Positions 1 through 11,270 of a DNA stretch of 64,000 bases are shown piece after piece. A model generated the notes under the pieces. That model was given only the letters and a program-made list of their open reading frames with translations. It was not told the origin of the DNA and did no database searches. The stretch is from Hyperoodon ampullatus (lineage: Eukaryota; Chordata; Mammalia; Artiodactyla; Ziphiidae). The stretch is taken from positions 100,219,513 to 100,283,512 of the forward strand of contig OX457057.1 of assembly GCA_949752795.1 (NCBI GenBank). The letters are read 5' to 3'. Position numbers and translations under genes: made by a program. Each line of letters begins with the position of its first letter. Positions within the stretch are counted from its first letter, which is position 1.

Positions 1-832
1 ATTCTGCTCTGCAGTAGTTATTTCCATTATTTTATCTTCCAGGTCACTTATTCGTTCTTCTGCCTCAGTTATTCTGCTATTGATTCCTTCTAGAGAATTT
101 TTAATTTCATTTATTGTGTTGTTCATCATTGATGGTTTGCTCTTTAGTTCTTCTAGGTCCTTGTTAAATGTTTCATGTATTTTCTCCACTCTATTTCCTG
201 GATTTTGGATCATCTTTACTATCATTACTCTCAATTCTTTTTCAGGTAGACTGCCTCTTTCCTCTTCATTTTTTTGGTCTGGTGGGTTTTTACCTTGCTC
301 CTTCAACTGCTCTGTGTTTCTCTGTGTTCTCATTTTGCTTAACTTACTGTGTTTGGGGTCTCCTTTTCGCAGGCTGCAGGTTCGTAGTTCCCATTGTTTT
401 TGGTGTCTGCCCCCAGTGGGTAAGGTTGGTTCAGTGGGCTGTGTAGGCTTCCTGGTGGAGGGGACTAGTGCCTGTGTTCTGGTGGATGAGGCTGGATCTT
501 GTCTTTCTGGTGTGCAGGACTGTGTCCAGTTGTGTGTTTTGGGGTGTCTGTGACCTTATTATGATTGTAGGCAGCCTCTCTGCTAATGGGTGGGGTTGTG
601 TTCCTGTCTTGCTAGTTGTTTGGCATAGGGTGTCCAGCAGTGGAGCTTGCCTGTTGTTGAGTGGAGATGGGTCTTAGCGTTGAGATGGAGATCTCTGGGA
701 GAGCTTTCGCCATTTGATATTACATGGAGCCAGGAGGTCTCTGGTGGACCAGTGTCCTGAACTCAGCTCTCCCACCTCAGAGGCACAGGCCTGACACCTG
801 GCCGGAGCACGAAGACTCTGTCAGCCACACGG
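1..832 (-). mobile_element. L1 (LINE-1) 5' portion: ORF1 N-terminus plus 5' UTR
   Basis: Read on the minus strand, this is the 5' UTR and start of ORF1 of an L1, closely collinear with the L1 at 14830-15668. The ORF1 ATG lies at 331-333. From there to base 1 the frame is open for 111 codons without a stop, encoding the charged coiled-coil N-terminal half of the ORF1 RNA-binding chaperone. Similarity to the other L1 ends at about 832, inside the 5' UTR, so this copy is 5'-truncated or diverges there. The rest of the element lies left of the window. The open frame suggests a fairly young insertion, but ORF2 cannot be judged. Confidence 0.85.
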
Positions 833-1269
833 TAATTATTCTTTCTAGTGTTGGACCAACAGTGGGGCAGGGAGAGTGGTTTGTCCAAGCTTAAATCCAG
901 CTGGAGGAGGTCATGGAGAGGACCAAATGGCTGGTTGAACGGAGAGGCAGACCCAGGCAGTTCCGTGACTCGACTGTTAGGTTAGCAGGGGCGCCTTCCC
1001 CACATCCTCCAAACCTTTTATTAAATACATTTCATCATTTTGCCACAATCCAGGACACACAAACACACCCACATACATATATTAACTAAAACAAAAATTT
1101 CACTAAAATGTACAGTGTATGTTTTATTATACTCTGTATAATATTTACACTATACCATGCTATACTACACTATTTTCTTTTGTACTTTATTTTTCTTTAA
1201 ATGCTGACTGTGACCCCGAGTAACCTATTTTCATGATCCACATCTAGAAATTTTTGCTGTAGATATACT
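833..1269. other. unassigned intronic sequence
   Basis: No coding or clear repeat signature was recognised. The first 180 bases are mixed-composition sequence abutting the truncated L1. The rest is AT-rich, with a short CA-rich stretch near 1057-1080. Confidence 0.4.
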
Positions 1270-1530
1270 TAGACCTATACAATAAAGTGTAAGTGTAAGG
1301 ATATTTATTGCAGCATTGTCATAGCAGCAAAATGCTGAAAACAACTTACGTATTAGGGTTCTGGTCAGTAAATTATGGTATATTGTACAGTAGAATACTA
1401 TGCAACCCTTAAAGAGAAGATCTTTATGAGAGCTAGATCTTATTATAACATTCTCCAACGTATAGTAAGTTAAAAAATAAGGCACAGAACAGTGTGCACA
1501 GTAAAAGAAAAAAGAAACAGTATTAAGTTG
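1270..1530 (+). mobile_element. old L1 3' fragment (ORF2 C-terminal region)
   Basis: The sequence resembles the L1 ORF2 C-terminal stretch that reads roughly 'IAAL...NYGILYSRILCNP' in decayed form, followed by the A-rich start of the 3' UTR. It is heavily mutated with no usable frame, so I read it as an old mammalian L1M-type fragment. The boundaries are approximate. Confidence 0.5.
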
Positions 1531-2539
1531 TAACTGGTGAAGCCAGAAATACATCTCACAAAGCCTCTTCCTTCCTTCCCCTTGACTTGGTTCCCTTGAG
1601 AATGGTAGGAGCTCCCAAAATGGTCTGCCCTGGGAAGGGAATGAAATTAGTGAAAGGAAAGTACCAGGTTTGGTGGTAGGGTACTCTGGCACAAAAGAGC
1701 CAAAAGAAGCAGGAAAGGCTGGTCATATGTATGGGATGTTTATAAATTGGGTATCTGTAAAAAAGAAGACTACATTCTTAAGTAATTAAGTATCTTTGTT
1801 GCATTCAAAAAAACATTGGGCCTCATACAACAATGAACTCAGTAATTGTCTGATCAGCTATTTGCTATTCTCTAAGATAATAGTAAATGAAAAAATAAGA
1901 CATAGCTTTTTATCACATGTCATCATTTACATTACAAATTGTGGCATTTAGGAGGTTTAAGAGTAAAGGTGCCAGAAAAATAAGCACATTTATCATTTAA
2001 CTGGCATCTTCCTATGGGCTGTTTTTCTTATGTCTTTGAGGAAAGAAAGGGGGAATTCAGATTGTAAAATGCTACCTATTTAGAGAATATACAGTTCTCT
2101 AGCAGTTGGGGAAAGCTTCAGAAAAGAGTATAGCAGTGGGGAATTTCATTGCATTTTCAGCCTGAAACTAAAACAAATAAAAAAGGGAAACAGCTTATTC
2201 CTGTTATTTTGACTTCCTCTTATTGTGTCTTCCTTGCATGTGTTAGCCTTGTGATTTGGGATTAATCAGAGGTTATTTCTAGTTGCCCCCATAAAGAGAA
2301 AAGAAACAAAGACAAAGAGGTTGCTTCTAAAGTTAAATCCTGTGGTCCATCGTTAAGTATTTCAGTTCAGCTAGTTGTCAGAGTAACTTGAAAAAATAGG
2401 AGGAAACCATCTTGTGTGTTCACTGAAAATCTTTATGGAAGAGGAGCATTTATAGAATCAAGCTGAGAATTTTATTATATAGGAAATTATTTCCTTAGAA
2501 AAGCGCAGCAGTAAATCTATTCCACCAAACTATTCTTGT
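1531..2539. other. intronic sequence, nothing recognised
   Basis: AT-rich sequence without splice-flanked coding potential or a repeat I can name. A T-rich stretch and short A-runs are present, but no retroelement ends. Confidence 0.4.
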
Positions 2540-2975
2540 ATCTGCACAAGGATGCTCATTGCAGTATTGTTTAATACAGTATTTGAAAACTATAAACAGC
2601 CTAAAATATCCATCAGTAAAGTATAGGTGTGTAACTGGTACATCCTTATTATGGAATATTATGTAATTGCTTTTTTTTTTGAAGAGGAAAAAAAGTTATG
2701 TACTTACTGACTTAGAAAGTTCTCTAAGACACAATAAGTGAAAACAAGTTGCAAAACAGTTTTATAGAAAATAATATCTCTGTAATTACACACACACATA
2801 CACACCCCTACACACACATCTGTGCTTGGAAAAGGTCTGGAAGGATGCCCATCATACTAAGAACCTTTGGAAAAGAAAGAGAGATTGGGTTATGTTTAGG
2901 AAGGACTTCAGCTTTATCTATGGAATTAAAATTTTATGAGAAAATAGTCATTCACTAATGATGAAATTAAAATAA
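2540..2975 (+). mobile_element. old L1 3' fragment
   Basis: Decayed L1 ORF2 C-terminus: the phrase 'tgctcattgcagtattgttt' is the remnant of the 'NIAALF' coding stretch, followed by 'tatggaatattatgtaattg'. A (CA)-rich stretch at 2790-2820 and an A-rich end follow. It parallels the fragment at 1270-1530 and the younger copy at 4353-5026. The boundaries are approximate. Confidence 0.5.
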
Positions 2976-3444
2976 AAATTATATTTGTAAGAAATATAGT
3001 GCAAGCAATGGGATGGCAAGGAGTTAAGAACAACATTTACTTTTTACCGATCTTCTAGATAGTTTATACTTCTCACAGAAGTCTGTGTTAATTCGAATAT
3101 ATAGTTAAGGGAGTAGAGACAAGTATAGCATGCCTAGGGAAAGCATGAGCTTGCTACCTCTGTATCCCTGATTTTCTCCCCAAAAAAGCAGACTAAATTT
3201 CTGCCTAATTTTCAAATTCTGCCTTTGTGCAGGATACCTAAAAGTTATTCGTCCAGAGTAGATTCTTTCACAGGTCATGGACTCAAATTAAGTAAAGCTG
3301 ACAACATATGTATGAGAAGCCACATGATTAAAATTTTAGGAAATTTTAATATCATAGCAAGAGACCTACAGCCCTTCAAAGTACTTTTCTTGTCTTCAGT
3401 TTCATGTATGTAGTTCATAATATTTCATCATTTAACAACAACAA

Positions 3445-3790
3445 GGGACTTCCCTGGTGGCGTAGTGGTTAAGAATCTGCCTGCCCATGCAGGGGACTGG
3501 GGTTCGAGCCCTGGTCCAGGAAGATCCCACGTGCTGCGGAGCAACTAAGTCCGTGTGCCACAACTACTGAGCCTACGCTCTAGAGCTTGCGAGCCAAAAC
3601 TGCTGAGCCTACGCGCCACAACTACGGAAGCCCACGTGCCTAGAGCCCATGCTCCACAACAAGAGAAGCCACCGCAATGAGAAGCCCGTGCACCGCAATG
3701 AAGAGTAGCCCCTGCTTGATGCAACTAGAGAAAGCCCACACGCATCAACAAAGACCCAACACAGCCAGAAATAAATAAATTTATTAAAAG
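3445..3790 (+). mobile_element. CHR-1-type tRNA-Glu-derived SINE
   Basis: Starts with 'gggacttccctggtgg', has a tRNA B-box-like 'ggttcgagccc' near 3501, then the CHR-1 body with repeated 'cacaactac(t/g)g(a)agcc' units and an 'aaataaataaattt' tail. A candidate TSD of CAA repeats (aacaacaacaa at 3434-3444 and about 3794-3806) flanks it. Similar elements recur throughout the window. Confidence 0.9.
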
Positions 3791-4334
3791 AAAAACAACA
3801 ACAACAAAAAGTATTTTCTGCCTCAAAAATCATCTTCACCCAGTGAGTGCTAAGATATGCATAAGTTCCAAAAAATTTTTTTAATTTAATTCACTACCTA
3901 ACGTGTTGTCTGTTCAACAAAAGACTGAATTCATTGGTAGAAATGAGTAAGAGATAGTGTTACTATTTAATTCATAAGTCTCTTCTTACTGATTTGAAAC
4001 TTCATGTATAGAACTTCTCATATAAGCATACCTAATAAATTTTTGTACAGTTGAATCATACTTAACGTGATTTATCTTTTTCTTTGTACTAGATTAGTAA
4101 TAATTTGTCTATTGTGCTGATACGCTTCACAGATTATATATTTTCATCTCTCATTTCTTTATATTTCATATTTCTTTTTTCAGTAAATATAAGCTTCATG
4201 AGGGGCAGGTACTTTGTTTATCTTGCTGCATTGCATACCAGATATCTAGAACCTAGTAAGTTCTTCAGAAATATTTGTCATCCGAGAGAGTAAGTTAAGT
4301 CCCTTTAAGTTTAACTTGAATGTATTCAAGCCTC

Positions 4335-5044
4335 AAAAAATAGGTTGCCATTATACCGTGAGAAAACCATAATTCAAAAAGAGTCATGTACCACAATGTT
4401 CATTGCAGCACTGTTTACAATAGCCAGCACATGGAAGCAGCCTAAGTGTCCATCGAAAGATGAATGGATAAAGAAAATGTGGCACATATATACAATGGAA
4501 TATTACTCAGCCATAACAAGAAATGAAATTGAGTTATTTGTAGTGAGGTGGATGGACCTAGAGTCTGTCATACAGAGTGAAGTAAGTCGGAAAGAGAAAA
4601 ACAAGTACCGTATGCTAACACATATATGTGGAATCTAAAGGAAAAAGAAAGGTTCTGAAGAACCTAGGGGCAGAACAGGAATAAAGACACAGACGTAGAG
4701 AACGGATTTGAGGACACGGGGAGGGGGAAGGGCAAGCTAGGACGAAGTGAGAGAGTAGTGTTGACATATATACACTACCAAATGTAAAATAGATAGCTAA
4801 CGGGAAGCAGCTGCATAGCACAGGGAGATCAGCTCAGTGCTTTGTGACTACCTAGAGGGGTGGGATAGGGAGGGTGAGAGGGAGACGCAAGAGCGAGGGA
4901 ATATGGGGATATGTGTATACATATAGCTGATTCAGTTTGTTATACAGCAGAAACTAACACAACATTGTAAAGCAATTATACTCCAATAAAGATGTTTTAA
5001 AGAAATAAATGCAAGAACAAAGGCCAAAAAAATAGGTTGCCATT
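4335..5044 (+). mobile_element. 5'-truncated L1 insertion with 18-bp TSD
   Basis: The body 4353-5026 holds the last part of L1 ORF2 and the 3' UTR. An open stretch to 4638 encodes the conserved ORF2 C-terminus, including 'YYSAITRNE'. The 3' UTR ends in an AATAAA-like and A-rich tail. The target-site duplication aaaaaataggttgccatt is exact at 4335-4352 and 5027-5044. This is a clean target-primed reverse transcription insertion. Confidence 0.93.
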
Positions 5045-5099
5045 TATTAATTCATATTTTTGAGAAGAGAGGCTTACCTATAGTAATATATTTTGCCAA

Positions 5100-5570
5100 C
5101 TAAAACTTGTCACTTGCCATCTGGTTCTACAAGAATAGAGTCACTAGCCACTGCAGTTGCTGACCTTCAACACACCCTGAAAGGAGTTCAGGGCAGAGCT
5201 CAGGAATGAGGCACTCTGTGCCCTGGAAGAAACTGTCAGAACAGGCCTTCAGGTAGATATTTTCAGGAGAAAATTTTACAAGCCCAATTTCTTGCATTTT
5301 CTCATATCTAGAAAAGCACTGAAATCAGTAGCGGAGACATCTGCTCCTCTGTGACTAGCAGCAACCTTCTGCCAAAATGTGTGCTTGATTGCACGTATTC
5401 CCCTTCACCAAAATATATATATGACCTTCCCACTTACCTCTTCAGAGCATTTCTTCAGAGCTATCTGAGAGGCTGTCTCCCAGGCTATAGTCTTCAGTTT
5501 GCCCCAAATAAAACTTAACTCAGCTCTCACATTGTGCATTTTTTTTGGTTGATAAGTTTCATAATTTTAC
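5100..5570 (+). mobile_element. probable solo LTR of an endogenous retrovirus
   Basis: The region has an LTR-like layout: a TATA-like 'atatatatatgac' near 5412, then a CT-rich stretch with 'ccccaaataaaact' (AATAAA near 5504), then a U5-like end finishing in a T-run near 5540. It resembles class I ERV LTRs of cetartiodactyls from memory. No internal retroviral genes are next to it. The boundaries and family are uncertain. Confidence 0.45.
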
Positions 5571-8444
5571 TGTTGCTGATAATTCCCACTCAGTGACATT
5601 ATTTATATCTCACCCCTGTACTAAGAAAGAACAATTTGTTCTTCAGACAGGAAATTATTGCTTTGTGTTTGTTTCCATATTTTTAGTAATGGATAACAAA
5701 TAATTAGGATATGCACCTTTTTTCACTATGTATCTGTATTCAACTAAAAAACAAAAAAAATCAACTGACATTTTACCTCAGTGTCCTTTCCTATCAAATT
5801 GAAATCTGCATTCCCTAAGAGGTTAGTAAGGAGAGTTTTGAGAGCATCAGAGAAAATAGTTAGTACTTTTTAAGAGTACAGTGTTGCTTATCTTTCTTCA
5901 TCTATCTAGATATATTTACAAAAAATATTGTTCCCCACACTTTTCAGCTAAGGACCCCTGTGGGCATCTGTCTACATTACACGTCCTTTCTCTTTCTTTC
6001 AGAATATATTTCTTTATCCCCCGTTTCTCCAGTGTTTTTGTTTTTGTTTTTGGCTTTCACAAAATCTTCATTATCCCCCATTTCTCTGCTTTCCAAATTG
6101 ATAGCTCTGAGTTCTTTTCTCTTTAAAATCTTCCTTTCAGTCTCTTGTCCTTCCCTTCCTCACAGTATCTTTCGTCAGTGGGACGAATGACTGTCATCTA
6201 CACAGCAGACCTAGAAATCATTAAAGGAAAAGAGCGCTAAAACAAAGTCTTAAGAGGTTTAAAATAGAGCCAGTTTTCCTGTTCCTTATGGGATTAAAAT
6301 GGGGAAAGGGTCTAGGTTATCCCGTTCTTGTGTTTGGTGACATTTAAAGTTTCCTAATGGTATCACCCCTTTTTAAAATAAAAAGGAAGGGCTCATATAT
6401 CTCCAAACAAAGATCTCCTGTTCTGATCCAGGCATGTTCTGATCCCCTTCAGTGGACTTGTATCGTGAAGATGAGGGCATTCTTGGGTTGGAATAACTTG
6501 GAATTAATAGTAGCAGTGATCAACCTTCACATGCTCAGTTTCACCATGTATTCAGTGCTTTACTGTAGTGATGAACATTACCAGTTCACATTTTAAATTA
6601 TCATTAAACACCCTACGGTGTACTTACAGCCCACTGTTACTTTTCAGTCTTGGCTTTTTTACTCCTCTCCCCATTCTGTTCTCTAAAGAAAAGGGATCCT
6701 TCCCTGACTGGAGTCCCAAGCCACCTGTATGACTGCTGGTTGAAACTGAATAGCTAGCTACCTCCCTCTACATAAGGCTGCAGTGACAATAGAAATTGCC
6801 ATCTTCCCATCCTCTGACTTGTGACATGGAGCTTGTTAGGATGTATAATTAGCATTGTCCTTGCTTCCGTTTGCCTGCCCTGATGTCTTGTTCTCACTGC
6901 GTTGTGGTTCTCAAACCATACTGGTCCCCTTTTTTCATTCTCCCCTGTCTCTACACTCCCCTTGACCCTCCTCTCCCCCACAAGCTTCTTATTCCTGTTC
7001 ACTTGGTACACTTTTAATTGTGAACACTTTTACTTCTCAGCCGAGTAAGAACCCTTTTCCCAAGGCCTTACATTTAAGCAGCTTGTTTCTTGCCATTTTT
7101 CCTTGTAGTATCAGTCTGTGTGTGTAATTTAAGAATCTTGCTTCAAACAAATTTTTAGAGTTAAGACCTATATCCCACAATTATACAGCTTCAAATCCTC
7201 CCTCCTCAGAATCCCCTAACTAGAGGAAGAAGACACCCTTTCTCATCTTATTTAGTAAGCTCTTTTTTACTATTTTAACACTGAAGTTAGTTTCTACACT
7301 GTCTGTTAATACATAGTGAGTAAAAGAGCCAGAGCACATCTCTAATAAAGATGATTTTCAAGTTCATAGTCACTTAAAGTATCACACAGTTACAGTCTGC
7401 GGTCTGGGTCTCCTTCTGTAACACTTCAGAGACAGTTTTTGGGTTGTGCCCCCTCAACCTCATGGTGTTTCCTGTGATTCATTAAATTGCTAATAGTCCC
7501 ATTTATCTGCCAGAACCCACCCACTTCCAGGGTTGGCCTTTTCCTTCCTATTCCTTATGAGTGTAAGGGCTGAGTCTTAGAAAGTTCTGATCAAACAAAT
7601 TGTACTTGGTGTTCCTCTAAACATTAATGGTATTGTTTAGAATACATTTAAATACTCAGAAGCAGCTTGTTTTTTTCCTGCTCTTAGGCCTTAAACTTGT
7701 GTGGCAAATTTTAAGCTCCTTGAGAGCAGCAGTTTAGTCAAATCTATATCCCCCTAATATTACCCACATCACTTAGCATGTATAGTACCCAGCAAACATT
7801 AAGTATTCAATATAAGCATTCAAAGCATGTGCCCCTGTGAATCAACCATACATCCAGAAAATCTTCTCAGGCTTCTCCAGTGCTATTTTTGATTGTCTAA
7901 CCCTGGTAACACAGACTTTTTTTTTTTACATTTTGTATATTTGATGTTAGGCCAAACTTCTCCTGGTCTGTAGACTTCTTCTATATTAGTTTAAAATTCA
8001 TTAGTTTAAAATACTAATCCTGATTCCTTATTACTTCTATTAGAATTCACATGTTTATTATAGCTTAAACTGTTTAAAATTATAGATTCAGGGTCATACT
8101 TCTTAGGTTCTTCATTCTATTCTACTGTTTTTCAAACGTTTTTGGCAGGGCCACATAGTAAAAACTAGACTTTGCATTGTGACCCAAGGGACACACCAAC
8201 ATGTGCACATACACACACAAATATACACACACCTATATTCTTATGCAAGAAGAAAAGTTTCTTGAAATAGTACTCACAGCATTCAGTGCTCTACAATGTT
8301 TTCAATCCTGTTCTATTTCATTTTTAAGCTAGTGATCGAGACCTACTAAATTGAAATTCATTGCTATGAAGTCCTGGGGAATATCTGTTTATGTGTATTA
8401 CTCATTCAGTTAACATATTCAGTACTTACTATATACCATTTACT
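5571..8444. other. intronic sequence, mostly unassigned
   Basis: About 2.9 kb with no exon and no confident repeat. It contains short homopolymer runs (T10 near 7918) and a small CA-rich stretch near 8205-8235. Short open frames here, such as 6754-7011 on the minus strand, have no recognisable domain and lack splice or codon support. Confidence 0.4.
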
Positions 8445-8620
8445 GTTTTCTCCACTTCTTAACTGGCTTTGTGACCTTGGGAAAGTCACATGTTAATGTT
8501 CAGTTTCTTCTGTAAAATGGAGATACAGTGCTGTCTACCTGCAGAGGAATGCTGCTAGGATGAGATGAGCTATGTAAAGCACTGAGCACACTGCTCAGTG
8601 GGTAATGAGCACGCCAGTGT
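8445..8620 (+). repeat. MIR SINE (old mammalian)
   Basis: The MIR core 'ctggctttgtgaccttgggaaagtcac' is recognisable (shared over two 20-base halves), followed by 'ttctgtaaaatgg' and 'atgagctatgtaaagcactgagcac'. This is the canonical MIR order on the + strand. Confidence 0.85.
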
Positions 8621-8759
8621 GAGCTCCTCCCTTGTTGCTTCTCCTGTTGTTATTACTATTAAAATTACTTTGGTTTGAACTTCCCATGTTTCTGAAACAC
8701 AATATATAAAGAATATGTTACATATAACTCAATTTTCCTTTAACTCTCACTATATATAT

Positions 8760-9630
8760 GTTTTTAAACTAGAGATATATTTTAGATATAGTGAAATGCA
8801 CAGATCTTAAGTGTTCAGTTCAATAAGTTTTGACAAATGCCACTCCATTTGACCTACACTCCTATCAAGACATAAACATTCTCATCACACCAAAAAGTTA
8901 TCTTATGCCCCTCCCTGGTCATTTGTCCCCCCTTATATCCAGATGTAACCACTGTTCTGATTTTCTTCACCATAGATTAGTTTTGCCCATTAGAACAGAG
9001 TCACAGAGAATATATTCTTTTATGTTTGGCACTTTATTGTCCGATATAATGATTTTCAGGTTCATCAGTGTCATTGTATGTATCAGTAATTTGTCCCTTT
9101 TTATTGCTGAATAGTATTCCGTTTCATGAATGCATCACATTTTACTTATCTGTTCTTCTAGTGATTGATATTTGATTGTTTCCAGTATGGGGCCATTATG
9201 AATAAAGCTACTCCGGATATTGTGTAAAAGTCTTTGTGGATATATGTTTTCATTTCTTTTAGACGAATACTTAGAAGTGGAATAGCAGGTAGGCATTTTC
9301 TAACTTTATGAGAAACTTCCAGATTAATTTCCAAAATAGTTCTACTGTTTATACTTCCACCAGCAATGTGAGCATTCTAAGTTACTCCACATATCCTTTA
9401 TAACATTTGATGTTGTCAGTCTTAAATTTTAGCATTTTTAATGGCTATATAGTACTATCTTATTATTTTAATTTACATCTCCCTGATCACTAATGAGTGA
9501 TCACTTTTTCATGTGATCTCCCTGATCACTAATGAGTGATAACTTTTTCATGTACTTATTGGCCATTCATATATATTTTTAGGTCTGTGATCCATCCTTC
9601 TTTTTGTGTATGGTATTAAGTAGGTGTTGA
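8760..9630 (-). mobile_element. old L1 3' end, minus strand
   Basis: Read on the minus strand, this is a decayed L1 3' UTR and ORF2 C-terminus; on the + strand it shows 'ttattgctgaatagtattcc' and 'gggccattatgaataaagct'. It contains a recent-looking 39-bp tandem duplication (9477-9554, annotated separately). It abuts the younger L1 that starts near 9640. Confidence 0.75.
9477..9554. repeat. 39-bp tandem duplication, two copies
   Basis: Copy 1 at 9477-9515 and copy 2 at 9516-9554 are directly adjacent. They differ by a t/a change (gagtgatcac versus gagtgataac) and at the last base. Each unit contains the inverted pair 'gatcactaatgagtgatc', which could form a small hairpin and promote slippage. 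Confidence 0.9.
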
Positions 9631-10169
9631 CTCTCATTTTTTAACATCTTTACTGGAGTATAATTGCTTTACATTGTTGTGTTAGTTGCTGCTGTATAAC
9701 AAAGTGAATCAGCTATATGTATACATATGTCCCCATGTCCCCTCCCTCTTGTATCTCCCTCCCACCCTCCCTATCCCACCCCTCTAGGTGGTCACAAAGC
9801 ACCTAGCTGATCTCCCTGTGCTATGCGGCTGCTTCCCAGTAGCTATCTGTTTTACATTTGGTCGTGTATATATGTCAGTGCCACTCTCTCACTTCGTCTC
9901 AGCTTACCCTTCCCCCTCTCTGTGTCCTCAAGTCCATTGTCTACGTCTGCGTCTTTATTCCTGTCCTGCCCCTAGGTTCTTCAGAACCTTTTTCTTTTTT
10001 TTTAGATTCCATATATATGCGTTAGCATGTGGTATTTGTTTTTCTCTTTCTGACTTACTTCACTATGTATGACAGACTCTAGGCCCATCCACCTCATTAC
10101 AAATAACTCAGTTTCATTTCTCTTTATGGCTGAGTAATATTCCATTGTATATATTAACCACATCTTCTT

Positions 10170-10304
10170 TTTTTTTTTTTTTTTAATGTATATTTTTTAT
10201 TTTTTTTTTGGCTGTGTTGGGTCTTCGTTTCTGTGCGAGGGCTTTCTCTAGTTGTGGCAAGTGGGGGCCACTCTTCATCACGGTGCACGGGCCTCTCACT
10301 ATCG
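10170..10304 (-). mobile_element. short CHR-type SINE inside L1 ORF2, exact 16-bp TSD
   Basis: A T-rich run (the A-tail on the minus strand) followed by about 100 bp of CHR SINE 3' body, including 'ctttctctagttgtggcaag' and 'cgggcctctcact'. The TSD ttaaccacatcttctt is exact at 10154-10169 and 10305-10320. The element is 5'-truncated, with no tRNA-like head. The end 'ggtgcacgggcctctcacta' mixes CHR-1 and CHR-2-like motifs. Confidence 0.88.
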
Positions 10305-11235
10305 TTAACCACATCTTCTTCATCCATTCATCTTTCGATGGACACTTAGGTTGCTTCCATGTCCTGGCTATTGTAAATAGAGCTGCAGTGAACATTGTGG
10401 TACATGACTCTTTTTGAATTATGGTTTTCTCAGGGTATATGCCCAGTATTGGGATTGCTGGGTCGTATGGTAGTTCTGTTTTTAGTTTTTTAAGGAACCT
10501 CCATACTGTTCTCCACAGTGGCTGTATCAATTTACATTCCCACCAACAGTGCAAGAGGGTTCCTTTTTCTCCACACCCTCTCCAGCATTTATTGTTTGTA
10601 GATTTTTGGATGGTGGTCATTCTGACTAGTGTGAAGTGATACCTCATTGTAGTTTTGACTTGCATTTCTCTAATGATTAGTGATGTTGAGCATCCTTTCA
10701 TGTATTTGTTGGCAATCTGTATATCTTCTTTGGAGAAATGTCTGTTTCGGTCTTCTGCCCATTTGTGGATTGGATTGGATTGTTTGTTTTTTTTGATATT
10801 GAGCTGCAAGAGCTGCTTGTAAATTTTGGAGATTAATCCTTTGTCAGTTGCTATGTTTGCAAATGTTTTCTCCCATTCTGAGGGTTGTCTTTTCATCTTG
10901 TTTATGGTTTCCTTTGCTGTGCAAAAGAAGTTAAGTTTCACTAGGTCCCATTTGTTTATTTTTGTTTTTATTTCCATTTCTCTAGGAGGTGGGTCAAAAA
11001 GGATCTTGCTGTGATTTATGTCACAGAGTATTTTGCCTTTGTTTTCCTCTAAGAGATTTATAGTGTCTGGTCTTACATTTAGGTCTTTAATTCATTTTGA
11101 GTTTATTTTTGTGTGTGGTGTTAGGGAGTGTTCTAATTTCATTCTTTTACATGTAGCTGTCCAGTTTCCCCACCACCACTTATTGAAGAGGCTGTCTTTT
11201 CTCCATTGTATATTCTTGCCTCCTTTATCAAAGAT

Positions 11236-11270
11236 AAGGTGACCAAAAAAAGAAAAAGAAAAGGTGACCA
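11236..11270. repeat. A-tract flanked by a 10-bp duplication
   Basis: The 10-mer aaggtgacca occurs at 11236-11245 and 11261-11270. Between them is a 15-base A-rich tract (aaaaaagaaaaagaa). The L1 presumably had one copy of the 10-mer originally. The arrangement looks like a target-site duplication around an A-tail with no body. Replication slippage is an alternative. Confidence 0.7.

Noticed and set aside
10183..10977. 264-residue minus-strand open frame considered as a gene
   Set aside because: It is L1 ORF2 C-terminal sequence ending in an inserted SINE fragment.
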